A DNA stretch of 64,000 nt from assembly GCF_900104025.1 (NCBI RefSeq), contig NZ_FNIQ01000006.1:62001-126000 (forward strand), given 5' to 3'. Shown here piece after piece: positions 16,539 to 24,491 of the stretch. A model generated the notes under the pieces. The model saw only the letters and a program-made list of their open reading frames with translations. It made no database searches and had not been told where the DNA came from. The translations under genes and the position numbers were made by a program. The number at the start of each line of letters is the position of its first letter. Position 1 is the first letter of the stretch. The DNA comes from Geodermatophilus sp. DSM 45219. GTDB taxonomy: Bacteria; Actinomycetota; Actinomycetes; Mycobacteriales; Geodermatophilaceae.

Positions 16539-17897
16539 GTGGTCAAGTCCCCGGAGCTCGCGCCGCCGCCCGTCCCGACGGCGCCGGCCGTGCGGGCCGC
16601 ACTGCCCGGAGCGGTGGCGATGGCGTTCGTCGGCGGCAGCGTCGCGGTGTCCGGGCTGCTCGCCGACGCGCCTCTGTCGACCACGCAGGCGCTGCGCTAC
16701 GCCGTCGCCTGCCTGCTGCTCGTGCTGCTCGCCCGCGTCTCAGGGCGCCGGCTGGTGCGGCCGCGCGGCGTCGAGTGGCTGTGGCTGACCGGCGTGGCCG
16801 TCGCCGGTCTCGTGGTGTTCAACGTGGCGCTGGTCCGCGGCGCCGACCACGCCGAGCCCGCGGTGCTGGGGGTGGCCGTCGCGTGCGTGCCCGTCGTCCT
16901 GGCCGTGGTGGGCCCGGCGCTGGAGGGGCGCCGGCCGCGCCCCGTCGTCCTCGCGGCCGCGGTGGTCGTGACCGTCGGCGCCGTCCTGGTGCAGGGATTG
17001 GGCCGCACCGACGGGACCGGGCTGGCCTGGGCGCTGGTCGTGCTCGCCGGCGAGGCGGCCTTCACGCTGCTCGCCGTCCCGGTGCTGGGCCGGCACGGGC
17101 CGTGGGGCGTGTCGGTGCACACCACCTGGCTCGCGGCCGTGGTCTTCGCGGTGCTCGGGGTCGCCACCGACGGCCCCGCAGCCGCCGCGGGCCTGCGGGT
17201 GCCGGACCTGCTGGCGGCCGGCTACCTGGCGGTCGCGGTCACCGCCGTCGCGTTCGTGCTCTGGTACTCGACGGTCACCCGGCTCGGCGCCGGGCGGGCC
17301 GGCCTGCTCACCGGCCTGGCCCCCGTGGCCGCCGCGGGCACCGGCGTGCTGCTCGGCGGGCCGGTCCCCGCGCCGGCGGTCTGGCTGGGCATCGTGGTCG
17401 TGGCCGCCGGGCTCGTCCTCGGCCTGGCGGGACGCCGACCGGCAGCCGCCGCGGTGAGGGGTCAGAGACCGGCCCAGAACCGCTCGAGGACGGCCGCGGA
17501 GCGCTGCGGGTCCTGCACCATCCACCAGTGCCCGAGGCCGTCGAGCACCTCGACGCGGGCACCGGCCCGCCCGGCGGCGCGGCGGCGCTGGGCGTCCGTG
17601 CCGACGAAGGCGTCCTCCGAGGCGAGCAGGGCGAGACCGGGACGGGCGGCCGCGGCCTCCAGCGACCGGCCCGCCTCCGCCATCACCGGCTGGGCGGCCG
17701 AGCGGTACAGCGCCAGGACGGCCCGGCCCATGTCGTCGTCCTGCCCGGCGGCCACCTGCTCGGCGGTGGCCGGCGGGAAGCCGAACGAGACCAGCCGCGC
17801 GGCCTTGTCGGCGGCACTCCCGCCCAGCAGCTGCGCGATCGACTCCTCGCCGACGCCGGGCTGCTGCCACTGCTCGGCGAGGTCGTGCCAGCGGTAG
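16539..17897 (+). CDS. EamA/DMT-family transporter with no stop at the end of the domain
   Basis: The first ~305 residues form a ten-helix drug/metabolite transporter with two EamA repeats (the second ends GIVVVAAGLVLGLAGRRP). The frame then stays open for about 147 more residues to 17897, running antisense through the convergent hydrolase gene. That tail is Ser/Arg/Ala-rich and looks like an antisense shadow. A TGA exists at 17455 in the next frame, exactly where the protein should end, so a one-base indel or a lost stop is likely. GTG 16539 follows CAGGCT by 6 nt (leaderless). It is divergent from the MocR gene that probably controls it. Confidence 0.7.
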   Translation: MVKSPELAPPPVPTAPAVRAALPGAVAMAFVGGSVAVSGLLADAPLSTTQALRYAVACLLLVLLARVSGRRLVRPRGVEWLWLTGVAVAGLVVFNVALVRGADHAEPAVLGVAVACVPVVLAVVGPALEGRRPRPVVLAAAVVVTVGAVLVQGLGRTDGTGLAWALVVLAGEAAFTLLAVPVLGRHGPWGVSVHTTWLAAVVFAVLGVATDGPAAAAGLRVPDLLAAGYLAVAVTAVAFVLWYSTVTRLGAGRAGLLTGLAPVAAAGTGVLLGGPVPAPAVWLGIVVVAAGLVLGLAGRRPAAAAVRGQRPAQNRSRTAAERCGSCTIHQCPRPSSTSTRAPARPAARRRWASVPTKASSEASRARPGRAAAASSDRPASAITGWAAERYSARTARPMSSSCPAATCSAVAGGKPNETSRAALSAALPPSSCAIDSSPTPGCCHCSARSCQR

Positions 17898-18205
17898 TCC
17901 TCGTCGAAGACGCCGACCGCGTCGCTGACCCAGCTGCGCAGCAGGTCCGGCCGCGCCATCGCGACGGCGACCACGTGCACACCGCCCCAGTCGTGGCCGA
18001 CCAAGTCGACCGGCTCGCCGAGCCGCTCCAGCTCGCCGACCAGCCAGTCGCGGTACTCGGGGACCGTCGCCCCGAAGCCCGCGGGCAGGGGCGCGCCGAA
18101 GCCGGGCGGCGCCGGCCGGACGACGTCCCGCTGCAGGTGGACGACGAGCGGGTCCCACAGCGCCGGCGTCTCCGGGTTGCCGTGGACGAGAACGGTGGGT
18201 GTCAT
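17462..18205 (-). CDS. alpha/beta hydrolase (haloalkane dehalogenase/epoxide hydrolase-like)
   Basis: A 247-residue alpha/beta hydrolase. The oxyanion region is HGNPETP (8-14) and the nucleophile elbow is GHDWGG with Asp72, the nucleophile type of haloalkane dehalogenases and epoxide hydrolases rather than a serine esterase. The catalytic base is probably the His in GLGHWW near the C-terminus. No signal peptide is present. The start at 18205 is the first ATG. Its 3' half overlaps the open but probably spurious tail of the EamA ORF on the other strand. Confidence 0.75.
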   Translation of the reverse strand: MTPTVLVHGNPETPALWDPLVVHLQRDVVRPAPPGFGAPLPAGFGATVPEYRDWLVGELERLGEPVDLVGHDWGGVHVVAVAMARPDLLRSWVSDAVGVFDEDYRWHDLAEQWQQPGVGEESIAQLLGGSAADKAARLVSFGFPPATAEQVAAGQDDDMGRAVLALYRSAAQPVMAEAGRSLEAAAARPGLALLASEDAFVGTDAQRRRAAGRAGARVEVLDGLGHWWMVQDPQRSAAVLERFWAGL

Positions 18206-18269
18206 CGGGCGGTCTCCTCTGCGGGTCCGGGTCGGGCGGCGGGCAGCGACGGGCGCTCCGGAGTCGCCC

Positions 18270-19337
18270 TCAGGAAGGGGGCGGCGGGCCGGTGGTCGTG
18301 CCGACCGAGAGGTGGACGTCGAGCACCACGTCGTCCGGACGCCGGCCCGCCACCAGGTCGGTGACCGCCCGGCCGACCACGCGGCCCTTCTCGGTGGTCG
18401 GCTGGACGACCGTGGTCAGCCGCACCGGCGGCAGCCACGGCAGCTCCGCACCGTCGAAGCCGGCCACGCTGACGTCCTCCGGGACGCGCAGCCCCAGCGA
18501 GTCCGCGGCGCGCAGGACGCCCGCGGCGAGGACGTCGCTCTGCGCGACGACCGCGGTGGGCCGCCCGCCCGCCGGGACGTCGAGCAGCTGCCGCCCCGCG
18601 CGCTCGCCCTCCTCGACCGCGTTGGCCGCCGTCTCCCACGCGGGCACCGGGCCGAAGGTGTCCTCGACCCCGAGGGTCCGCTCGCGCACGGTGCGGTGGT
18701 GCGTCCCTGCCCGGCGGGCGGCTCCGACGAGCCCACGGGTGCCGTCCAGGCGCAGCGGCAGCGTCACGACCGCGACCCGGCGGTGCCCCAGGTCGGCGAG
18801 GTGGCCGGCGAGCTCGGCGGTGCCCCGACGGTCCGGGATGCCGACGAAGACGACGTCGTCGACGCACGGTCCGTCGACGGCCACGACGGGCACCCCGCGG
18901 CGCTGCAGGTGCACCAGGGCCGGGTCGTCCTCCAGCCCGCAGGTCGCGTAGACGACCGCGTCGAGCGGGACGTGGGCCAGCTGGGCCAGCGTCGGGCCGT
19001 GCCGGTCGGCGTCCCCGGGGAGCAGCAGCAGGCCCACACCCAGCGGGCTGAGCACCTCGGTCACGCCGTCGAGCAGCTGCACCGACACCGGGTCGCTGAA
19101 GGCATGGGCCAGCCGGTCGCCGATCACCGCGCCGACGACGCCGCTGCGCCGGGAGCGCAGCGAGCGGGCGACCGGGTCCGGGCCGGCGTAGCCCAGGTCG
19201 GCGGCCGCGGCCAGCACCCGGTCCCGGGTCGCCGGCGCGACCCGGTCGGACCCGGCGAAGACCAGCGACGCCGTGGACGGCGCCACCGCGGCCCGGGCGG
19301 CCACGGTGGCCAGCGTGGGGCGGCTCCGGTCGCTCAC
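18270..19337 (-). CDS. LacI family transcriptional regulator
   Basis: A 355-residue LacI-type repressor. The N-terminal helix-turn-helix and hinge occupy about residues 7-65 (TLATVAARAAVAPSTASLVF, then VARSLRSRRSGVVGAVIGD). The rest is a periplasmic-binding-protein-like ligand domain, ending with DVSVAGFDGAELPWL and PVRLTTVVQP. GTG 19337 has GGAGG 8-12 nt upstream. It is divergent from an MFS transporter; a perfect 14-bp palindrome lies between them. Confidence 0.88.
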   Translation of the reverse strand: MSDRSRPTLATVAARAAVAPSTASLVFAGSDRVAPATRDRVLAAAADLGYAGPDPVARSLRSRRSGVVGAVIGDRLAHAFSDPVSVQLLDGVTEVLSPLGVGLLLLPGDADRHGPTLAQLAHVPLDAVVYATCGLEDDPALVHLQRRGVPVVAVDGPCVDDVVFVGIPDRRGTAELAGHLADLGHRRVAVVTLPLRLDGTRGLVGAARRAGTHHRTVRERTLGVEDTFGPVPAWETAANAVEEGERAGRQLLDVPAGGRPTAVVAQSDVLAAGVLRAADSLGLRVPEDVSVAGFDGAELPWLPPVRLTTVVQPTTEKGRVVGRAVTDLVAGRRPDDVVLDVHLSVGTTTGPPPPS

Positions 19338-19410
19338 GTGCGGGTCCTCCGCGGGCCGGGATCGTGGTCGGGGGCATCGGACGGTACGTCCAAGGCGCGG
19401 ACGACGGTAG

Positions 19411-19424
19411 TCGAATCGATTCGA
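19411..19424. promoter_or_regulatory. LacI-type operator, perfect 14-bp palindrome
   Basis: TCGAATCGATTCGA is a perfect palindrome centred on CG, the symmetry preferred by LacI-family regulators. It lies in the 125-bp gap between the lacI-type gene and the divergent MFS gene, closer to the MFS start. Confidence 0.6.
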
Positions 19425-19462
19425 TAAGGTGACGGGCGCATCCCCCGACGGAAGGACCCGGA

Positions 19463-20653
19463 GTGCGCCCGACCTCTCCCCCCGCCCACCTCGAGCGGGC
19501 GAGGGTGGCCGTCGCCGTGGCCTTCGTCGTCAACGGGTTCGCCTTCGCCTCGTGGATCTCCCGGGTGCCGGCCGCGCGGGACGCGCTGGACCTCTCCTCG
19601 GCCGGGCTGGGCCTGCTGCTGCTCTGCGTCGCCGTCGGCTCGACGGTCGCGCTGCCGCTGACCGGCCCGGTCGTGCACCGCATCGGCCCGGCCCGCGGCG
19701 TGCTGGGCGGCACGGCGCTGGCCGCCGCCGGCCTGCTGCTGCTGGCCCTCGGTCTCGGCTCCGGCCAGGTCGTGCCCGCCGGGGCCGGGCTCGTGCTCGT
19801 CGGGATGGGCGTGGGCAGCTGGGACGTCGCGATGAACATCGAGGGCGCGGCGGTCGAGCAGCGGCTGGGCCGCTCGCTGATGCCGCGGCTGCACGCCGGG
19901 TTCAGCCTCGGCACGGTCGCCGGTGCGCTGCTGGGTGCCGGGGCCGCCGCGCTCGCCTTCCCGCTCGGGGCCCAGCTGGTGCTGACGGCGGTCCTCGCCC
20001 TGGCCGCGCTCGCGGTGGCCACCCGGTCGTTCCTGCCCGCCGAGCCCGGGGCGGAGGAGGAGCGTGCTGCCGGGTCCGGGGTCGGGCGCGCCTGGCGGGA
20101 GCCGCGCACGCTCCTGGTCGGCTTCTCCACCCTGGCCTTCGCCTTCACCGAGGGCACCGCCAACGACTGGCTCGCGGTGGCCCTCGTCGACGGGCACGGC
20201 ATCGGCGAGGCGACCGCGGCCGTCGGCTTCGCCGTCTTCGTCGCCGCGATGACCGCCGTCCGGCTGGTCGGCGGCACGCTGCTGGCCCGGTTCGGGCGGG
20301 TGACCGTCCTGCGGGCCGGCGGCGGGACGGCGGTGCTCGGGCTGCTGCTGTTCGTCACCGCGCCCGCGCTGCCGCTCGCCCTCGCCGGGGCGGTGCTGTG
20401 GGGCGCCGGCGCCGCGCTCGGCTTCCCGGTCGGCATGAGTGCGGCGGCCGACGACCCGGCCCGCGCCGCCGCCCGGGTGTCGGTGGTCAGCTCGATCTCC
20501 TACACCGCGTTCCTCGCCGGGCCCCCGCTGATCGGGTTCGTCGCCGAGGTCACCGGCGTGCTGCAGGCGCTGCTCGTCGTCCTCGTCGTCCTCGCGCTGG
20601 GCCTGCTGGCCGCCGGGGCCACCCGGCCGCTGCGGACCGCCTCCGCCGCGTAG
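19463..20653 (+). CDS. MFS transporter (YbjJ-like) divergent from LacI
   Basis: A 396-residue MFS carrier with about twelve membrane helices. The first helix FVVNGFAFASWISRVPAAR and the half-molecule segment MNIEGAAVEQRLGRSLMPRLH are typical of the YbjJ/fucose-permease-like group. GTG 19463 is preceded by GGAAGGA at 19450-19456. The divergent LacI gene and the palindrome between them suggest control by a sugar or nucleoside-like ligand, though the solute is unknown. Confidence 0.8.
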   Translation: MRPTSPPAHLERARVAVAVAFVVNGFAFASWISRVPAARDALDLSSAGLGLLLLCVAVGSTVALPLTGPVVHRIGPARGVLGGTALAAAGLLLLALGLGSGQVVPAGAGLVLVGMGVGSWDVAMNIEGAAVEQRLGRSLMPRLHAGFSLGTVAGALLGAGAAALAFPLGAQLVLTAVLALAALAVATRSFLPAEPGAEEERAAGSGVGRAWREPRTLLVGFSTLAFAFTEGTANDWLAVALVDGHGIGEATAAVGFAVFVAAMTAVRLVGGTLLARFGRVTVLRAGGGTAVLGLLLFVTAPALPLALAGAVLWGAGAALGFPVGMSAAADDPARAAARVSVVSSISYTAFLAGPPLIGFVAEVTGVLQALLVVLVVLALGLLAAGATRPLRTASAA

Positions 20654-20743
20654 GCCGGCCGGCGACCTCCTGCCCGATCGCCGCGGCCGCCGCCCGGCGT
20701 CACGGCCCGATGACCGGCGGCGGTGCGGCGCCACACTGCCGTC

Positions 20744-21145
20744 ATGGCCACCTGGGACGACGTGCGGTGCCTGGTCGCCGCGCTGCCCGGCACGGACGAG
20801 CACCCCTCCTACGGCGGGCACCCGTCGTGGCGGGTGCGCGGGAAGGCGTTCGTGTGGGACCGCCCGCTCCGCCCGTCGGACCGCGAGGCCCTCGCCGACG
20901 CGGCTCCGGACGAGGCGGAGCCGGTGCTCGGCGTGCGCGTGGCCGACGAGGGGGTGAAGGCCGCGCTGGTCGCCGACGACCCCGCGGTCTACTTCACCAC
21001 CCCGCACTTCGACGGCCACCCCGCCGTGCTCGTCCGGCTCGCGCAGATCGCCGCCGACGAGCTCGCCGAGCTGGTGGAGGACGCGTGGAGGCTGCGGGCG
21101 CCCGTGGCGCTGGTGGCCGAGCTCGACCGCCGTCCGCGACCGTGA
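20744..21145 (+). CDS. MmcQ/YjbR family DNA-binding-like protein
   Basis: A 133-residue protein of the MmcQ/YjbR family. The family pattern is visible as VAALPGTDEHPSYGGHPSWRV, then KAFVWDRP and YFTTPHFDGHPAVLVRL. Members adopt a CyaY-like fold; function is not established despite the DNA-binding label. The ATG is preceded at 6 nt by CACACT, suggesting a leaderless transcript. Confidence 0.8.
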   Translation: MATWDDVRCLVAALPGTDEHPSYGGHPSWRVRGKAFVWDRPLRPSDREALADAAPDEAEPVLGVRVADEGVKAALVADDPAVYFTTPHFDGHPAVLVRLAQIAADELAELVEDAWRLRAPVALVAELDRRPRP

Positions 21146-21200
21146 GGGCACGGGTACCACGGACGTCGTCGCCGACCGGGCGGCTGGCACCCTGAGCTGT

Positions 21201-21629
21201 GTGCGGGCGAGACGGTGGGCCGGCGTCCCGGCCACGGAGCGCCGGCTCGCCCTCGCGGCGGCGGCGGTGCTCGGCTACGGCGCGGTCGTGCACGTCGTCC
21301 AGCTCGTGCTCGGTGGCAGCGACCCGTACCCGTCCATGCCGGGGTGGCTGGCCGGCTACTTCGTGTCACTGACCCTGCTGGATCCCGTCGCGGCCGTGCT
21401 CCTGCTGCTGCGTCGACGGGCGGGCCTGGTCCTCGGCTGCGCGGTCCTGCTCACCGATGCCGTCGCCAACGGCTACGCGAACCACGTGGTCGACGGGGCC
21501 TCCGGCCTGACCGCCGGTCGCGCCGGACACGCGGTGATCACGGTGCTGGCCGTGACGCTGCTCGCAGCGGCTCCGCGCCTGTGGCCCTGGCTGCGTCCCG
21601 TGGCCGTGCGGCGGGGGCCGATCGGCTGA
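21201..21629 (+). CDS. small integral membrane protein, unknown
   Basis: A 142-residue protein with four predicted membrane helices (LALAAAAVLGYGAVVHVVQL, a second around SLTLLDPVAAVLLLL, a third GLVLGCAVLLTDAVAN and a fourth AVITVLAVTLLAAA). The family is not recognised with confidence. The GTG at 21201 follows CACCCT by 7 nt. Its coding region lies under the open antisense tail of the esterase ORF on the other strand; codon use and hydrophobicity favour this strand. Confidence 0.55.
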   Translation: MRARRWAGVPATERRLALAAAAVLGYGAVVHVVQLVLGGSDPYPSMPGWLAGYFVSLTLLDPVAAVLLLLRRRAGLVLGCAVLLTDAVANGYANHVVDGASGLTAGRAGHAVITVLAVTLLAAAPRLWPWLRPVAVRRGPIG

Positions 21630-23009
21630 GCGTGTGCGGCGGTCTGGGTGGGGCGTCACGACGCGGGATCCAGGACCGCTCCCTACGCTGGCGCGGGTGC
21701 TCCTCCTCTTCGGCCTCGGCACCAAGCAGCAGCACCTCGGCCCCGGGGAGACCCGGACCTGCCCGCGCTGCCACAACACGACGCGGTGGGAGCGGATGCG
21801 GGAGTTCACGCAGTTCACGGTGTTCTTCGTCCCGGTCGCGCGGTGGAAGCGCCGGCGGTTCGAGGTCTGCGGCATCTGCGGCACCGCCGTCGCGGTCTGA
21901 GCGCTCGACGCCGCGGGTGTCCGGAGAGCCCGCACCGGACTGCTGCGGCTCCTCACCCACCTCGGGGACCCGCCCGCGTGAACGGCCTCGGTCTGCCCGC
22001 TCGCCGTGCGCAGCCCCTCGTGTCCCGTGGGGACGGCGCAGGACGATGGTGCCGTCCGGACATCGGCGGTGAAGGCACCGCGGAGAGCGGCGGCGATGTC
22101 TGCGAGGGCGGGTTCGGCGTCGCTGAAGGTGGCCGGGTCGCCGAGGAAGCCGTGCAGGTGCCCGTCCCACCGCCGGTGCTGTACCGGCACGCCCGCGGCG
22201 TGCAGTGCCCGGGCGTAGGCCTCGCCCTCGTCGCGGAGCACGTCGTACTCGACGGTGAGGACGTAGGCCGGGGGCAGCCCGGCCAGGGAGCCGGCGCGCA
22301 TCGGTGAGGCATCCGGGGAAGCGGGATCGCCCTCCGGGCCGAGGTAGTGGTCCCAGTAGGACAGCCCGTCCTCGTAGCGGAGGCCGTAGCCCTGACCGCA
22401 CTGGGAGTAGCTGGGGTGGGCGTTGGTGTCGCGGTAGGCGACGGCGTCGACGGGCGGGTGGACCAGCACCTGGAGCACAGGTGCTGGCGCGCCGGCGTCG
22501 CGCAGCCGGCGGGCGAGCACGGCGGTGTTGTTGCCGCCGGCGCTGTCCCCGGCGACGGCGACCCGCCCGCTGCTCTCCGGTGCCAGGGCCCCGGCCCGAT
22601 CCAGCGTCCAGCAGTAGGCCGCTTCGGCGTCGTCCACCGCGGCGGGGCACCGGTGCTCGGGGGCGCGCCGGTACCCCACCGAGACCACCGTCGCCGGCGT
22701 CCGGTTGGCCAGGCGGCGGGTGAGGCCGTCGTAGCTGTCGATCGTGCCGGTGACGTGGCCGCCGCCGTGCAGGTAGACCAGCGTGCCCAGCGGGCGCTCG
22801 GCCGGGGTGTAGACCCGCACCGGGATCGGCCCGGCCGGTCCCGGCACCGTGGTGTCCACGACCTGCGCCACCGGCTCGACACCGTCCGCCGGCACGTCGG
22901 CCTTCGCCCGGGCCTGCGCGACGGTCAGCTCGTGATCAGGACGGACCCCGGCCAGGCGCTGGCGGGTGAGGAAGGCGGCGGCCTCCGGGTGCAACGGCAC
23001 GGTGAACAC
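21366..23009 (-). CDS. HSL-type alpha/beta hydrolase (esterase) with no stop at the end of the domain
   Basis: Residues 1 to about 318 form a complete hormone-sensitive-lipase family esterase: HGGGHVTG oxyanion motif at 81-88, nucleophile Ser156 in GDSAGGN, Asp256 and His286 (DGHLHGF) completing the triad. Family members stop at about 310-320 residues, corresponding to about 22055 here. The frame instead stays open another 229 residues to 21366, antisense over two plausible plus-strand genes, and that tail is Arg/Gln-rich without a fold. The real 3' end is therefore uncertain: a stop-codon loss, a sequencing error or a true extension. The start is GTG 23009. Confidence 0.7.
   Translation of the reverse strand: MFTVPLHPEAAAFLTRQRLAGVRPDHELTVAQARAKADVPADGVEPVAQVVDTTVPGPAGPIPVRVYTPAERPLGTLVYLHGGGHVTGTIDSYDGLTRRLANRTPATVVSVGYRRAPEHRCPAAVDDAEAAYCWTLDRAGALAPESSGRVAVAGDSAGGNNTAVLARRLRDAGAPAPVLQVLVHPPVDAVAYRDTNAHPSYSQCGQGYGLRYEDGLSYWDHYLGPEGDPASPDASPMRAGSLAGLPPAYVLTVEYDVLRDEGEAYARALHAAGVPVQHRRWDGHLHGFLGDPATFSDAEPALADIAAALRGAFTADVRTAPSSCAVPTGHEGLRTASGQTEAVHAGGSPRWVRSRSSPVRALRTPAASSAQTATAVPQMPQTSNRRRFHRATGTKNTVNCVNSRIRSHRVVLWQRGQVRVSPGPRCCCLVPRPKRRSTRASVGSGPGSRVVTPHPDRRTRSADRPPPHGHGTQPGPQARSRCEQRHGQHRDHRVSGATGGQAGGPVDHVVRVAVGDGIGEQDRAAEDQARPSTQQQEHGRDGIQQGQ
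21697..21900 (+). CDS. small zinc-ribbon protein
   Basis: A 67-residue protein with two Cys pairs, CPRCHN near residue 22 and CGICG near residue 59, that can bind one zinc ion. Between them is an aromatic strand FTQFTVFFVPVARWKRR, typical of the zinc-ribbon_15 family found in many actinobacteria. Function is unknown. The GTG at 21697 follows TACGCT by 7 nt with no Shine-Dalgarno, consistent with a leaderless start. The esterase ORF is open antisense to it. Confidence 0.7.
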   Translation: MLLLFGLGTKQQHLGPGETRTCPRCHNTTRWERMREFTQFTVFFVPVARWKRRRFEVCGICGTAVAV

Positions 23010-23191
23010 CTATCTCATGCGGCTGCGGCCAGGGAGTCGAGCCTTGCACGGAGGCCCCCGTGGCGGGTCCGTCGGTCGCAGCAGGTCCACGGCAGCCCCG
23101 CCTCGAGGGGGGCCGCTGCTGCCGAGGTGCTGCTGGTGCGGATGGAACCGACACCTACCGCTGCTGTGCCGAGCTGACGCGTCGGAAGGAG

Positions 23192-23221
23192 TTGACATGT
23201 CGGGGATGGCCGACGCATCAT
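23192..23221 (+). promoter_or_regulatory. promoter of the ArsR-SRPBCC operon
   Basis: TTGACA (23192-23197), an 18-bp spacer and CATCAT (23216-23221) form a consensus-like promoter. The -10 ends 6 nt before the GTG of the ArsR gene, predicting a leaderless mRNA. The partial repeat GACATGTCGG in the spacer could be an ArsR-binding element. Confidence 0.6.
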
Positions 23222-23227
23222 CCCCTC

Positions 23228-23539
23228 GTGCCGAGTGACGCCGTCTTCCTCGCGCTGGCCCATCCGGTGCGCCGGCGGCTGCTGCAGATCCTCGCCGAGG
23301 GCCCGCGCATCGCCGGCGACCTCGCCGAGCAGTTCGACCTGAGCCGTCCCGCGGTCGCCGAGCACCTGCAGGTGCTGCGGCGAGCGGCCCTGGTCCGCGA
23401 CGAGCAGGTGGGCCGCCAGCGGCGCTACCACCTCACGGCCGGGCCACTCGCCGAGGTCGAGGACTGGCTGCACCCCTTCGAGCACTTCTGGCGGGCGCGC
23501 CTGCGCTCGTTCGCTGACATCGCCGAGGAGAACGCGTGA
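23228..23539 (+). CDS. ArsR family transcriptional regulator
   Basis: A 103-residue winged-helix regulator of the ArsR/SmtB family. HPVRRRLLQILAEGP leads into the recognition region LAEQFDLSRPAVAEHLQVLR and the wing VGRQRRYHLT. The metal-binding cysteines of true ArsR/SmtB sensors are absent, as in the large subgroup partnered with SRPBCC proteins. Its stop overlaps the SRPBCC start by GTGA, and such pairs are usually autoregulated. GTG 23228 is set by the promoter 6 nt upstream. Confidence 0.85.
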   Translation: MPSDAVFLALAHPVRRRLLQILAEGPRIAGDLAEQFDLSRPAVAEHLQVLRRAALVRDEQVGRQRRYHLTAGPLAEVEDWLHPFEHFWRARLRSFADIAEENA

Positions 23540-23961
23540 CCGAGACCAGTGCGACCGCCCAGCCGGGCACCATCGAGGTCGACCAGTTCGTCGACGCCGC
23601 GCCCGCCCGGGTGTGGCAGACCCTCACCGACCCGGGGCTGCTCGCGCGCTGGTGGGCGCCCGGCGACATCGCTCCGCGGGTCGGGCACCCGTTCCACCTG
23701 GACATGCCCGGCTGGGGGCAGGTGCCCTGCGAGGTGCTCGAGGTCGTCGAGCAGGAGCGCCTGGTGTACACCTTCAACGCCACGTGGACGCTCACCTGGC
23801 GGCTGGTCCCCGAGGGCAGCGGAACCCGGCTCCTCCTCGAGCACACCGGCTTCGACCTCCAGCAGAAGCGCGAGCAGGACGCCCTCGACCGCATGGGCCC
23901 CGGCTGGCGTGACGGCGTCCTGCCCCGCCTGGCCGAGGTCGCGGCCGACCCACGGGTCTGA
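23536..23961 (+). CDS. SRPBCC domain protein (AHSA1-like), partner of ArsR
   Basis: A 141-residue START-like protein of the AHSA1 family. The N-terminal signature VDAAPARVWQTLTDPGLLARWW is clear, followed by the beta-grip strands and the closing GFDLQQKREQDALDRMGPGW helix. These proteins enclose a hydrophobic cavity that binds small ligands. Translation is coupled to the ArsR gene (GTGA overlap). The ligand is unknown. Confidence 0.85.
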   Translation: MTETSATAQPGTIEVDQFVDAAPARVWQTLTDPGLLARWWAPGDIAPRVGHPFHLDMPGWGQVPCEVLEVVEQERLVYTFNATWTLTWRLVPEGSGTRLLLEHTGFDLQQKREQDALDRMGPGWRDGVLPRLAEVAADPRV

Positions 23962-24078
23962 GCCGGGCAGCGATCCTGCGCCCGAAGATGTCGTCGTGGG
24001 ATGTCGAGAACCCCGGCGCGGCTCCGTCCCCGGAGTGCACACGGCCACGATGGGCCGTACCCCACCGAGGAGAACGCG

Positions 24079-24486
24079 ATGGCCAAGTACCTGCTGCTCA
24101 AGCACTACCGCGGCGCACCGGCAGCGGTCAACGACGTGCCGATGGACCAGTGGACGCCGGAGGAGGTCTCGGCCCACGTCCAGTACATGCAGGACTTCGC
24201 CCACCGGCTCGAAGGCACCGGCGAGTTCGTCGACGAGCAGGCCCTCTCCGAGAAGGGCATGTGGGTCCGCTCCGACGGCGAGGGGCGGCCGCCGGTCACC
24301 GACGGCCCGTTCGCGGAGACCAAGGACCTGATCGCCGGCTGGATGGTGATCGACGTCGAGAGCGAGGAGCGGGCGATCGAGCTGGCCGGTGAGCTGTCCG
24401 CGGCGCCGGGCGCTGGTGGGGAGCCCATCCACGAGTGGCTCGAAGTGCGCCCGTTCTACGGCGAGCCGTCGACCATCACGGAGTGA
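24079..24486 (+). CDS. YCII-related DGPF-domain protein
   Basis: A 135-residue YciI-like protein. The family hallmark DGPF occurs in VTDGPFAETKDLIAGW near residue 75, with the N-terminal strand MAKYLLLKHYRG. DGPF proteins are the established genomic partners of ECF42 sigma factors, and the sigma gene follows after 5 bp. The reaction is not known. The ATG at 24079 has GAGGAGA upstream. Confidence 0.85.
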   Translation: MAKYLLLKHYRGAPAAVNDVPMDQWTPEEVSAHVQYMQDFAHRLEGTGEFVDEQALSEKGMWVRSDGEGRPPVTDGPFAETKDLIAGWMVIDVESEERAIELAGELSAAPGAGGEPIHEWLEVRPFYGEPSTITE

Positions 24487-24491
24487 CGCAC

